Source: an uncultured Cellvibrio sp. (GTDB taxonomy: Bacteria; Pseudomonadota; Gammaproteobacteria; Pseudomonadales; Cellvibrionaceae). From it: a stretch of DNA of 64,000 nucleotides. Below the pieces are notes generated by a model. The model was given only the letters and a program-made list of their open reading frames with translations. It did not search any database and was not told where the DNA came from. The number at the start of each line of letters is the position of its first letter. Positions within the stretch are counted from its first letter, which is position 1. A program made the translations under genes and the position numbers. The stretch spans positions 254,718-318,717 of the forward strand of contig CALFXJ010000006.1 of NCBI GenBank assembly GCA_937958105.1. Reading direction: 5' to 3'. This document shows, one piece after another, positions 16,215-24,599 of the stretch.

Positions 16215-17303
16215 TTAACTAAGCCGTATCTCCTTACCTTCCCGAGCGGATTTAAAGATCGCATCCACAATCCGGATATCCCGCAATCCCTCTTCACCTG
16301 GCACCAGCAGTGGTGAGTTGTTCAAAATCGCCAGTGCATCATTATCCATCTGCCGGGCCTGCTGATTTTCAATTGGCGTATTCAACAGGATGCCATCACT
16401 GGTACGCCCCTGAACGCCGTTGTACGACTGAAACGGTTGCAGTTCATACCAGCCTTTTTCACAGCGTGCGTGCAGGCGATTCATACTGCGCGCATAACTG
16501 GTGGCGCACTGCGCGATGCAGCCGCTGGGAAATTGCAGGGTAAATTCCATGGTCTCATCCACATCCTTATATTGCGGGCGAGTGCTTTCCTGGCGCGCTG
16601 TGACTGCAGTCGGTTCTTCACCGGCGGTGTAGCGAGCCGCATTTAACGGATACACGCCCATGTCATACATGGCTCCGCCGCCCAGACTGGCGTCTGCCCG
16701 CCAGCCGTGGGAGTTGCCGCTGCGATAACCTGCCTCAGCGGTGATGACCTCGATGCGTCCGTAAGGTTTTTCGCTGGCCATCTGGATTACCCGCTGGGTA
16801 TTGGGTTCGTGTTGCATCCGATAACCGATCGCCAGTTGCACCTTATTTTTCTTACAAGCGGCAATCATCTCCTCGCATTCGCCAGCGTTCATGGCCATCG
16901 GTTTTTCACACCAGACATGCTTGCCAGCTTCAGCGCCAATGATGGAATACTGCTTGTGCAGTCCGGTGGGCAACACGATGTACACCACATCAATATCCGG
17001 GTTGTCGGCTATCTGATGCATGTTGTCATAGTTGTAAACATTTTTATCGGGGATGTGGTATTGCTTCTGCCATTCCGGGACCTTCTCCGGCGAACCGGTG
17101 ACGATACCGGCCAGATAACAATGCTGGGTCAGTTGCAGTGCGGGGGCGAGCTGACCGCGGCTGTACGAGCCCAGACCCACCAGCGCAACGCCGAGCTTTT
17201 TCTTGCGCGCCGGCGCAGCGAACAAACCGGGCGCCATAGCCAGCGCACCGGCGGCGCCCAGGGCTTTAAGCAGATCGCGACGGGAAAACGACGGATGACT
17301 CAT
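16215..17303 (-). CDS. Tat-exported Gfo/Idh/MocA family oxidoreductase
   Basis: A 362-residue NAD(P)-dependent sugar oxidoreductase resembling periplasmic glucose-fructose oxidoreductase. A twin-arginine signal (SRRDLLKALGAAGAL) indicates folded export, after which the Rossmann fold begins with GVALVGLGSYSRG. The conserved EKPMAMN motif carries the catalytic lysine, and the C-terminal sheet domain spans about 165-300. Enzymes exported this way usually keep NADP tightly bound and carry out sugar oxidation-reduction in the periplasm; the actual substrate is unknown. The second of two adjacent ATGs is chosen because AAGGAG is six bases upstream of it. Confidence 0.9.
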   Translation of the reverse strand: MSHPSFSRRDLLKALGAAGALAMAPGLFAAPARKKKLGVALVGLGSYSRGQLAPALQLTQHCYLAGIVTGSPEKVPEWQKQYHIPDKNVYNYDNMHQIADNPDIDVVYIVLPTGLHKQYSIIGAEAGKHVWCEKPMAMNAGECEEMIAACKKNKVQLAIGYRMQHEPNTQRVIQMASEKPYGRIEVITAEAGYRSGNSHGWRADASLGGGAMYDMGVYPLNAARYTAGEEPTAVTARQESTRPQYKDVDETMEFTLQFPSGCIAQCATSYARSMNRLHARCEKGWYELQPFQSYNGVQGRTSDGILLNTPIENQQARQMDNDALAILNNSPLLVPGEEGLRDIRIVDAIFKSAREGKEIRLS

Positions 17304-17429
17304 CATTCACTCCTTTCGATGTTGATGCCAGTTAATAAAGTTATTGTTTGAGTCTGTTTTACGTGCTCAGCTCCCCTCAGGCAAACAACTAAACAAAAAA
17401 TTACGTCGATAGATGGGAATGCCACCCGC

Positions 17430-17435
17430 TATAAT
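17430..17435 (+). promoter_or_regulatory. Putative -10 box of the TSUP transporter gene
   Basis: A perfect TATAAT lies 34 bases before the ATG at 17469. No good -35 box is visible at 16-18 bases upstream, so this is a suggestion only. Confidence 0.4.
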
Positions 17436-17468
17436 GCGCGGCTTTCATTGGTGTGTGATTGTCTTGCC

Positions 17469-18254
17469 ATGGCTGATCTTAGTTTGTATCAATACCTGCT
17501 CATCGGGCTGATTTTTATCTGGAGTGGCTTTGTCCGCTCTGGTCTGGGCTTTGGGGGCGCAGTGCTGTCCCTGCCTTTTCTGCTGTTGGTGGATAATCAA
17601 CCTCTGGTTTATCTGCCGCTGATTGCCGTACACCTGCTGGTATTTTCCACCCTGACTGTCTGGCAGAACCAGCGCAAGCAAGGGCGTTCATCAGCGAACG
17701 GCGCTGCTGAGACAGGCACCGTGGACTGGGCCTACCTGAAGAAAGCGATGGCCATCATGATCATTCCCAAGATGGTCGGTGTGCTGGGATTGTTGACCTT
17801 GCCAGCGGGGTTGATGACAGGAATTATCTTCGGGATTGTGTCGGTCTATTCCATCTCCTACATCATTAACCGTCCGTTCAGAAGCAACCATCCGCTGTTG
17901 GATGCCGGGTTCCTCATGCTCGGCGGATATATCAGTGGGACATCGTTAATCGGTGCGCCGTTGATTATTTCCGTCTTCGCCACCCATGTCGCCAAGCATC
18001 AGCTGCGCGATACGCTGTTCGTGCTGTGGTTTATTCTGGTTACCATCAAGATGGCAGCGTTTATCTATGCCGGGGTAGACCTGCAGTTGATCCATCATCT
18101 CTGGCTGTTGCCCTGTGCGGCAGTCGGTCACGTGATCGGTTTGCATTTTCACCAACGCATCCTCGACGGCGACCCGAAAGTCTTTTACCGGGTGCTGGGC
18201 ACAACCCTGCTGGCGGTCAGTACTATCGGCATCATTTCGCTGCTGTTTAAATAG
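17469..18254 (+). CDS. TSUP (TauE/SafE) family membrane permease
   Basis: A 261-residue integral membrane protein of the TSUP family, whose members export sulfite, sulfoacetate or related organosulfur anions. It has about eight hydrophobic segments and two repeated halves. The N-terminal half has the family signature SGLGFGGAVLSLPFLL and the second half has GGYISGTSLIGAPLII. The start is at MADLSLYQ; upstream TTG and GTG codons in frame are less likely. It is divergent from the exported oxidoreductase gene. No sulfur gene is adjacent to help define the substrate. Confidence 0.88.
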   Translation: MADLSLYQYLLIGLIFIWSGFVRSGLGFGGAVLSLPFLLLVDNQPLVYLPLIAVHLLVFSTLTVWQNQRKQGRSSANGAAETGTVDWAYLKKAMAIMIIPKMVGVLGLLTLPAGLMTGIIFGIVSVYSISYIINRPFRSNHPLLDAGFLMLGGYISGTSLIGAPLIISVFATHVAKHQLRDTLFVLWFILVTIKMAAFIYAGVDLQLIHHLWLLPCAAVGHVIGLHFHQRILDGDPKVFYRVLGTTLLAVSTIGIISLLFK

Positions 18255-18332
18255 TAGCGCTGTTGCTTAAATTGCCTAAGCCTAGATAGTTTCGCGCCGT
18301 TAAAAAATTGTTCACACGTTTGGCAGATAACC

Positions 18333-19736
18333 ATGATTACCACTGACTGGACCCATGCACCTTACGAACTGATGCTGTCGCTGTGGCGTCAGTGGCTGGC
18401 TGAAGATGCGCAACGTAACGGGCAGTGGCCGTTATTGGATCGATGGCTGAAGCGGCAGCTGCCGCAACTCAAGGCGCGTGCGGGCAACGGAGCAGGGCAT
18501 AACCGCAAGGCTGCCGGGCAGAATAAAAAAGTATCCTCAGCGGCCTTGGATACCGCGACACAACTCTCTGTGTCTACCGCCATGTTTGCTGCCATGCGTT
18601 ACCTGCAACTGGCTACGGCGCTGGAGTGGAGTTATCGCGAACAGACGCTGGAGCTGGATTGGTCGGCGTGGGACGAGGGTTGGTCTCCGATTGAGGTTCA
18701 TAAGGTTCCGCCAGCGGCTTTCTGGTATTGGATTGCATTGCGCAATGCGTCAAATGCCAGCTCACCTTCCGTACTGCGCGATGCCGAGGCACGCCGGCAT
18801 TGGTTTTTAAAGTTGCAGCAGGCCTTTTCCAAAGCACAACAGCTGAGCGCTGCAGCGCTCCTCTGGCAGGGATTGCGCCCGCAATGGGCAGATGTCCTGC
18901 AGGCACGTGCGCAACGGAGCGAGTGGTCAGCCGAAGAGCTGGCATGTTTCATGGCGATGCAGAATCAATTGCCGCCGCTCTGGTTGCGTCCCCAAGGGAC
19001 TGCCAAAGCTGCTGAGCTGGTGCAGCTTCTGCGGCGGGAGGGGGTTGAAGCAGAGCTCGGGGAGCAAGGGCTGTATGCCACCGGCGGTGCCGGTATTCAA
19101 CAGACCTCCGCCTATAAAAATGGCTTGCTTGAAATTCAGGATCGAGCCAGCCAGGACATCGCGCTTGGTGTGGCGGTGCGGCCCGGCGAGAAAGTCTGGG
19201 ATACCTGCGCTGGCGCAGGCGGAAAATCCCTCGCGATTGCGGCCCGGATGAACAACAAAGGCATGTTGCTGGCGACGGATCTGCGCGCTTATAAACTTGA
19301 AGAACTTAAACGCCGTGCAAAGCGTGCGGGATTCTTTAATATCCGAACGTTTGAATGGCAGGGCAGTGGAGCTTTACGTTTACCCGCCGAGGCTGCGCGT
19401 CAGCAAGGTTTTGACTGGGTACTGGTGGACGCGCCTTGCACATCAGCAGGTACCTGGCGGCGTAACCCTGATGCCCGGTGGCGATTCTCTCCGGCGGATA
19501 CCAGAGATTTACAGGAGCTGCAAAAAAATATTCTGCACTGGGCAAGTGAAGCGGTTCGTCCTGGCGGCCATCTTGTTTACGGCACCTGCAGCTGGCAGGT
19601 CAGTGAAAATGAAAGCCAGGTAGCCGCTTTCCTGCAATCTCATCCCTCCTTCTCTCTGCAATCTCAGCGTCTGGTGGGGGCGCCTGCGTGGGACTCAGAC
19701 ACTATGTTTGTAGCCGTCCTGCAGAAAACAAAATGA
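18333..19736 (+). CDS. RsmB/RsmF-type rRNA cytosine-5 methyltransferase
   Basis: A 467-residue SAM-dependent m5C methyltransferase of the NOP2/RsmB/RsmF family. The N-terminal ~250 residues are an RNA-binding NusB/PUA-like region with low conservation. The catalytic domain begins with motif I, DTCAGAGGKSLA (290-301), and motif II, ATDLRAYKL. Catalytic Cys369 is in VDAPCTSAG (motif IV), and the second cysteine Cys419 is in YGTCSWQVSENE (motif VI); both cysteines of the family are present. It methylates a cytosine in rRNA or tRNA; which one cannot be assigned. A possible overlap with RsmB is argued against by the lack of the canonical NusB start. Confidence 0.88.
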   Translation: MITTDWTHAPYELMLSLWRQWLAEDAQRNGQWPLLDRWLKRQLPQLKARAGNGAGHNRKAAGQNKKVSSAALDTATQLSVSTAMFAAMRYLQLATALEWSYREQTLELDWSAWDEGWSPIEVHKVPPAAFWYWIALRNASNASSPSVLRDAEARRHWFLKLQQAFSKAQQLSAAALLWQGLRPQWADVLQARAQRSEWSAEELACFMAMQNQLPPLWLRPQGTAKAAELVQLLRREGVEAELGEQGLYATGGAGIQQTSAYKNGLLEIQDRASQDIALGVAVRPGEKVWDTCAGAGGKSLAIAARMNNKGMLLATDLRAYKLEELKRRAKRAGFFNIRTFEWQGSGALRLPAEAARQQGFDWVLVDAPCTSAGTWRRNPDARWRFSPADTRDLQELQKNILHWASEAVRPGGHLVYGTCSWQVSENESQVAAFLQSHPSFSLQSQRLVGAPAWDSDTMFVAVLQKTK

Positions 19737-20367
19737 AGATAATTGTGCCATATTTCCATCCGGCTTAATCACGTCCCGGATTCTCATAGTGTTTTTACGC
19801 GTTGATCGGATATCAATCTGCGACTTATCACGCACTTGTCTGGTATTAAGTAACAAACATATTGCCTTTTTTTTGGTATTAAGTATCATAACTTTATTCG
19901 AGTCCCACGCACTGTTAATAACAATAAAGAAGTACCGTTTTTTTTGCCTGTTTGAGATGCGTTACCTAACCGGCTGCCGTTAGCAGGCAGTTATAAAAGA
20001 TTACAGGGTCTGCGTTGGCCAGGTTGTTCGCATTATCTGTAGTACATTCAGCCAGACTTTTGCTGCGCAAGTTATTTCTTAACGTTGTATCCATGGGTCC
20101 CAACGGTTGTTGTGACATGAGTGTTTCCAGCCATATCTGGCGAGATTTTTCGCCAGCTTTGTTAACAGGTTGTTGAGTAGCCTTGCTGATATCGTTAAAC
20201 CGAGGGGTGGTCTGGCAGCTTTTATCACCTGTTAATTTTTTTAGGCGCAGGGTACAAAAAAATATATTCGGTCAATACCCCGCTTCCTGAATCCTGTTGT
20301 AGAAGATATCGGTTAAAGAAGCCGATAAACAAAAAGTAACTCACTCTTGGAAGGGGTGTTTAAGGCA
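19737..20367. other. 600-base gap without a recognisable gene
   Basis: AT-rich, with a short direct repeat (GGTATTAAGTA, near 19840 and 19876), small inverted repeats near 19971 and T-runs. No coding frame with a good start and no known RNA fold is seen. It presumably holds the promoter of the membrane protein gene that follows. Confidence 0.5.
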
Positions 20368-20925
20368 ATGGTGCATACACTGACGGTATATCTGCATCTT
20401 ATCGCTGCGTGCTCGGCGATTGGTGTTATTCTTATCTCGGATCTTAAATTGCTGAATTATTTTTTCCGCAAAGAAGATCAGTACTTCGATATTCATCTTG
20501 AAATCAGGATGATTATTGGTTCTTTAGCGGTGCTCTGGACTACCGGGTTGTTACTGGTTGTTCAGGGTATTGCGGTTAATCCTGAATATCTTCATAACGA
20601 AAAGCTGCAGGCCAAAATTATCCTGGTCGTTATCCTCACTATAAATGCCTTTGCACTTCACCTGATTTCATTGCCGCGTATTTTCAATTTCGATCAGCAT
20701 GACGATTTTGTTAAGACGGTTCTGCCTCCGTCCATCTCCAACAGTATCTGGTTTTATGCTGCATTTCTCGGTATTGCACGTAATTGGAATTATTCAGAAT
20801 CGCTTGCGTTTGTGTTGTTGGTGTGGCTCATGATCTGGTTGCTGATATTTGCTGCAATGTACATCCTGATTCGCATGGCAAAGACCAAACGCTCCAAACT
20901 GATTGACGCTTCCTATTTATGTTAA
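20368..20925 (+). CDS. Membrane protein with four to five helices, unknown function
   Basis: A 185-residue integral membrane protein. Hydrophobic stretches lie at about 4-25, 42-65, 80-105, 125-140 and 145-170, with a basic C-terminal tail (RMAKTKRSKL). Histidines lie within or next to helices (YLHLIAA, LHLISLP), a pattern seen in CopD-like or haem-carrying small membrane proteins, but I do not recognise a named family and do not assign a function. The start at ATG 20368 follows AAGG; the frame is open to a TTG at 20347. It precedes the LPMO gene by 350 bases, with no evidence that the two are linked. Confidence 0.7.
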   Translation: MVHTLTVYLHLIAACSAIGVILISDLKLLNYFFRKEDQYFDIHLEIRMIIGSLAVLWTTGLLLVVQGIAVNPEYLHNEKLQAKIILVVILTINAFALHLISLPRIFNFDQHDDFVKTVLPPSISNSIWFYAAFLGIARNWNYSESLAFVLLVWLMIWLLIFAAMYILIRMAKTKRSKLIDASYLC

Positions 20926-21279
20926 AGGGATTCAAAAAAAGGGCGACGGCAGGCTGGTCGAATAAATATGATCTATAGCGGCGATGATTCGGAATTCGTT
21001 CACATTTCTACAGGTTTTTTGAAAAAGATATTTTCATAAAGACTTTATCCACTTTCTTTTTTCCTGTGAAATGTGACTTATAAAGGATTAATGATATTTA
21101 ATATCACTAAAAATATAAAATCGTGGTATTTAATATCTTTGCTGGATACAATCTGTTTTCGATATTTTCAGCGGAAGGGGTAAGCAGTACCACTGAGTGT
21201 CGAGAGGTTGTTATTAAATGGTGACCGACAAGTCACTGAACTGTTGTCTACTTGCAAACCAAACGCAGGAGATTGAGGC
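20926..21279 (+). promoter_or_regulatory. Upstream region of the LPMO gene with paired palindromes
   Basis: An AT-rich 354-base gap. A perfect odd palindrome TGATATTTAATATCA lies at 21092-21106, and a weaker relative GGTATTTAATATC lies at 21125-21136. Their centres are 32 bases apart, about three helical turns, as expected for two sites bound on one DNA face. Promoter boxes are not clear-cut. Confidence 0.5.
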
Positions 21280-22461
21280 GTGAAAACAACTAATATAAAA
21301 CCTTCCATCACGGGCATTACATCCCGTAAAGGCCTGAGTGCATTGGCATTAATTATCGGTGCGGCTTCTCTGCTTCCAGCTACTGGAGCTAGCGCACACG
21401 GCTATGTTTCTTCACCCAAAAGCCGTGTGATCATGTGTAAGGAAAACGGAATTGAAAACCCTTCACACCCAGCCTGTATCGCTGCAAAAGCAGCGGGCAA
21501 CCAGGGCCTATATACGCCGCAGGAAGTGGCAGTAGGTGGTGTACGCGACAACCATGAAGACTATATCCCCGACGGCAGACTCTGTAGTGCCAACCGCGCC
21601 AACCTTTACGGTATGGACCTGGCAAGAACTGACTGGCCGGCTACGCAGGTCAGTTCAGGTTTCCTGGACTTTGTCTGGACCAACACGGCCGCTCACAAAA
21701 CGACTTACTTCCGTTACTACATCACCAAAGAAGGCTACGATCACAGTCAGCCGCTGCGTTGGAGTGACCTGGTGCAGATTCACGAGTCAGGTCCTGCTGA
21801 TCAGGAGTGGGTTTCCACTCACACTGTATGGATGCCGCCACGCACTGGTAAACACATTGTGTACAGCATCTGGCAGCGCGACTGGGTAAGGGATGCTGCT
21901 GAAGGTTTCTATCAGTGTATCGACGTAGATTACGGCAATGGCGGCGGCACTCCATCGTCCAGCTCCAGCTCAGCACCCAGCAGTGTATCGAGCAGCTCCA
22001 GCTCCATTCCCAGCAACGATACTTGCGCGACGCTGCCCGCCTGGAACTCCAGTGCTGTCTACAACAACGGCAACCAGGTGAAGCACAACGGCAATCGCTA
22101 TCAGGCTCAGTGGTGGACTCAGAGCCAGGACCCGGCTTACAACTCTGGCCCTGCAGGTTCAGGTTTCGTATGGCTTGATCTGGGTGCGTGTACTGGATCT
22201 CCGGTTTCTTCCAGTTCTGTATCCTCATCATCCAGCAGTTCACCAGCGACCTCCAGCAGCTCTTCTTCAGTAAGCACTGGCAACTGCACTTCACCGGCTT
22301 ATGTTGACGGCAGCTCCTACTCAACTGGTGCCAAGGTAGTTAACGGCGGCAGCGAGTACGAGTGTACTGTGGGCGGTTGGTGTACGGTCGGTGGTCCATA
22401 TGCGCCAGGTGCCGGATGGGCTTGGACCAACGCTTGGTCTTTTGTACGTAGCTGTAATTAA
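21280..22461 (+). CDS. AA10 lytic polysaccharide monooxygenase with CBM5-like and CBM73 modules
   Basis: A 393-residue secreted copper enzyme that oxidatively cleaves crystalline polysaccharide, most likely chitin. The signal peptide (1-39) is cut so that His40 becomes the mature N-terminus and, with His139, forms the copper histidine brace. Phe210 is the expected axial residue. The AA10 domain (40-219) is followed by a poly-Ser linker, a CBM5/12-like module (about 247-304, WNSSAVYNNGNQV, WWTQSQDP), a second Ser linker and a CBM73-like module (about 335-393) with paired cysteines. This layout matches CjLPMO10A of Cellvibrio japonicus. It starts at GTG, with AGGAG nine bases upstream; a terminator follows. 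It is probably exported by type II secretion (inference). Confidence 0.96.
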   Translation: MKTTNIKPSITGITSRKGLSALALIIGAASLLPATGASAHGYVSSPKSRVIMCKENGIENPSHPACIAAKAAGNQGLYTPQEVAVGGVRDNHEDYIPDGRLCSANRANLYGMDLARTDWPATQVSSGFLDFVWTNTAAHKTTYFRYYITKEGYDHSQPLRWSDLVQIHESGPADQEWVSTHTVWMPPRTGKHIVYSIWQRDWVRDAAEGFYQCIDVDYGNGGGTPSSSSSSAPSSVSSSSSSIPSNDTCATLPAWNSSAVYNNGNQVKHNGNRYQAQWWTQSQDPAYNSGPAGSGFVWLDLGACTGSPVSSSSVSSSSSSSPATSSSSSSVSTGNCTSPAYVDGSSYSTGAKVVNGGSEYECTVGGWCTVGGPYAPGAGWAWTNAWSFVRSCN

Positions 22462-22476
22462 TCAGTTACAGGCCAA

Positions 22477-22510
22477 ACAAAAAAGCCAGCATTACGCTGG
22501 CTTTTTTGTT
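22477..22510. terminator. Bidirectional terminator between the LPMO gene and actP
   Basis: A perfect 10-bp stem (AAAAGCCAGC / GCTGGCTTTT) with loop ATTAC, flanked by A-rich and T-rich tracts. It serves both convergent genes. Confidence 0.92.
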
Positions 22511-22560
22511 TCTGGCAAACGCTGAGTTGGTTCAGCGTTTGTCATTGATGGAAAAAGCAA

Positions 22561-24204
22561 TCAGTGTTCCACCGCCTTATCTATACCAATACCGGTTTGC
22601 GATCTCACAAACTGAGTTTCAAATGCCTGTTGTTCTGCCTGAGCACTGCTTGATTTATCAAGTAGCGAGAAAATCCAGATACCGATAAATGCAATGCTCA
22701 CCGAGAAGATAGCGGGGTACTTGTAAGGGAAGATGGCTTCTTCGAAGCCGAATGCATCCACCCATACCGTCGGGCCAATCACTACCAGAATCACCGCTGT
22801 GGCCAGGCCGAGAGAGCCACCGATAACCGCGCCGCGCGTGGTGAGTTTGCGCCAGTACATGGACAGTAGCAGAATCGGGAAATTCGCACTGGCAGCCACA
22901 CAGAAGGCCAGGCCCACCATAAAGGCGACGTTCTGGTTTTCAAAGACGATGCCGAGCAACACGGCAATTATCCCGAGGCCGACAGTGGCGATACGGGATG
23001 CACGGATTTCTTTTTTCTCGTTGTGCTGGCCCTTCAGGAACAGCGTTGCGTAAAGGTCATGAGAGATTGCGCTCGACCCGGCCAATGTCAAGCCTGACAC
23101 CACAGCGAGGATGGTGGCAAACGCGACGGCGGAGATAAAGCCAAGCAGCAGGTCTCCGCCCAGCGCATGGGACAGGTGAATCGCAGCCATATTGCCCCCG
23201 CCAATCAGTGCACCATCCGTAAAGTAATCAGGATTTCTCAGGAGCAGGACGATAGCCCCGAAGCCGATGATAAATGTGAGGATATAAAAATAACCGATGA
23301 ACCCGGTGGCATAGAACACCGAGCGGCGGGCCTGTATGGCATCGCGCACGGTGAAGAAGCGCATCAGGATGTGGGGCAATCCGGCCGTACCGAACATCAA
23401 TGCCATACCCAGGGAGATGGCTGAAATGGGGTCGGATACCAGTGTGCCTGGCTCCATGATGGCCGCGCCATTTTTGTGAACGGCGGTAGCCGCTGCAAAC
23501 ATATTTTCGAAGCTGAAGCCGAAGCTGGCGAGCACCAGGAATGCCATCAGGCTCGCACCGGACAGCAACAGGACGGCTTTGATGAGCTGCACCCAGGTGG
23601 TAGCCAGCATACCGCCGAAGGTGACGTACAGGGTCATCAGGATTCCCACAATGAATACGGCCGCTTCATAGGGCAGGCCGAACAGAACCTCGATCAATTT
23701 TCCAGCGCCGACCATCTGGGCAATCAGATAAAAAATAACGGTGACCAGTGAGCCGCTCGCGGCAAGAATGCGAATAGGGCGCTGGCGCAGCCGGAAAGAG
23801 GCAACATCGGCGAAGGTATAGCGACCCAGGTTGCGAAGAGGCTCGGCAATCAGCAGCAGTACAATCGGCCAGCCAACGAGAAAGCCAATGGCATAGATAA
23901 GCCCGTCAAAGCCCGACAGATAAACCAGACCGGCAATGCCCAGGAAGGACGCCGCAGACATATAGTCGCCAGCGATGGCCAGACCATTCTGGAAGCCGGT
24001 GATGCCGCCGCCGGCTGCGTAAAAATCCTTGGCTGTCCGGGTGCGGCGAGCAGCCCAGTAGGTAATGCCAAGGGTAACCATTACAAAGGCAACAAACATG
24101 ATGATGGCGGAACCGTGGGCGCCGGACCGGCCACCTTCAACCTGGGCCCAGGCGGTGGAACCCAACAGAGCTAAAACAAGGGAAACGATTACGCTCAACT
24201 TCAT
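22561..24204 (-). CDS. actP: Cation/acetate symporter ActP
   Basis: A 547-residue sodium:solute symporter family protein that imports acetate and similar short-chain acids. A cleavable-looking N-terminal signal (cut after AWA) is typical of ActP and is followed by about 13 membrane helices. These include the characteristic YWAARRTRTAKDFYAAGGGI and NGLAIAGDYMSAASFLG segments. The gene begins inside the last codons of the upstream DUF485 gene (ATGA overlap), the classical yjcH-actP pair. The acs gene normally upstream in E. coli is absent from this window. No regulator is adjacent. Confidence 0.95.
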   Translation of the reverse strand: MKLSVIVSLVLALLGSTAWAQVEGGRSGAHGSAIIMFVAFVMVTLGITYWAARRTRTAKDFYAAGGGITGFQNGLAIAGDYMSAASFLGIAGLVYLSGFDGLIYAIGFLVGWPIVLLLIAEPLRNLGRYTFADVASFRLRQRPIRILAASGSLVTVIFYLIAQMVGAGKLIEVLFGLPYEAAVFIVGILMTLYVTFGGMLATTWVQLIKAVLLLSGASLMAFLVLASFGFSFENMFAAATAVHKNGAAIMEPGTLVSDPISAISLGMALMFGTAGLPHILMRFFTVRDAIQARRSVFYATGFIGYFYILTFIIGFGAIVLLLRNPDYFTDGALIGGGNMAAIHLSHALGGDLLLGFISAVAFATILAVVSGLTLAGSSAISHDLYATLFLKGQHNEKKEIRASRIATVGLGIIAVLLGIVFENQNVAFMVGLAFCVAASANFPILLLSMYWRKLTTRGAVIGGSLGLATAVILVVIGPTVWVDAFGFEEAIFPYKYPAIFSVSIAFIGIWIFSLLDKSSSAQAEQQAFETQFVRSQTGIGIDKAVEH

Positions 24205-24515
24205 GATGCGTGCTCCACTTTTTGTACAACGGCGCGCGTGAGCGGTTCAAGCACGTGGTTGGCGTAATAAACGTAGATGCCAGTGATGACAAAACAGAAG
24301 AGAATGACACCCAGGCCAAGGGCAATGCCAATGGACGTGACGCCATCACCCAAAGGGCGTCCAAGTGATTCCGGTGTAAAGGCAATCAGCAGGATCAGCG
24401 CAAAGTAAACGAGGATAACAGCGGCCGACAATATCCAGGTTATGCGAGCGCGAGCGCGGGTCAGGGCCTGGTATTCGGGCTGATGTTTGAGTTCATCAAC
24501 AGTGAGTAAGGTCAT
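24201..24515 (-). CDS. yjcH: DUF485 inner-membrane protein YjcH
   Basis: A 104-residue DUF485 protein with two hydrophobic helices (about 27-52 and 60-92) and the family opening DELKHQPEYQALTRARARITW. It is translationally coupled to actP by a four-base overlap, a pairing conserved in many proteobacteria. Its role in acetate transport is undefined; a small accessory subunit of ActP is the usual suggestion. AAGGAAA eight bases before the ATG supports the start. The gene is read away from the kinase gene's terminal region, on the same strand. Confidence 0.93.
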   Translation of the reverse strand: MTLLTVDELKHQPEYQALTRARARITWILSAAVILVYFALILLIAFTPESLGRPLGDGVTSIGIALGLGVILFCFVITGIYVYYANHVLEPLTRAVVQKVEHAS

Positions 24516-24599
24516 AGCGTTTTCCTTATTATTAATTATTAAAGTGAAGCGAAACCGGTAACACAGAAGAACCGCCTTACTGGTTGTTGTAGCGAAAAA

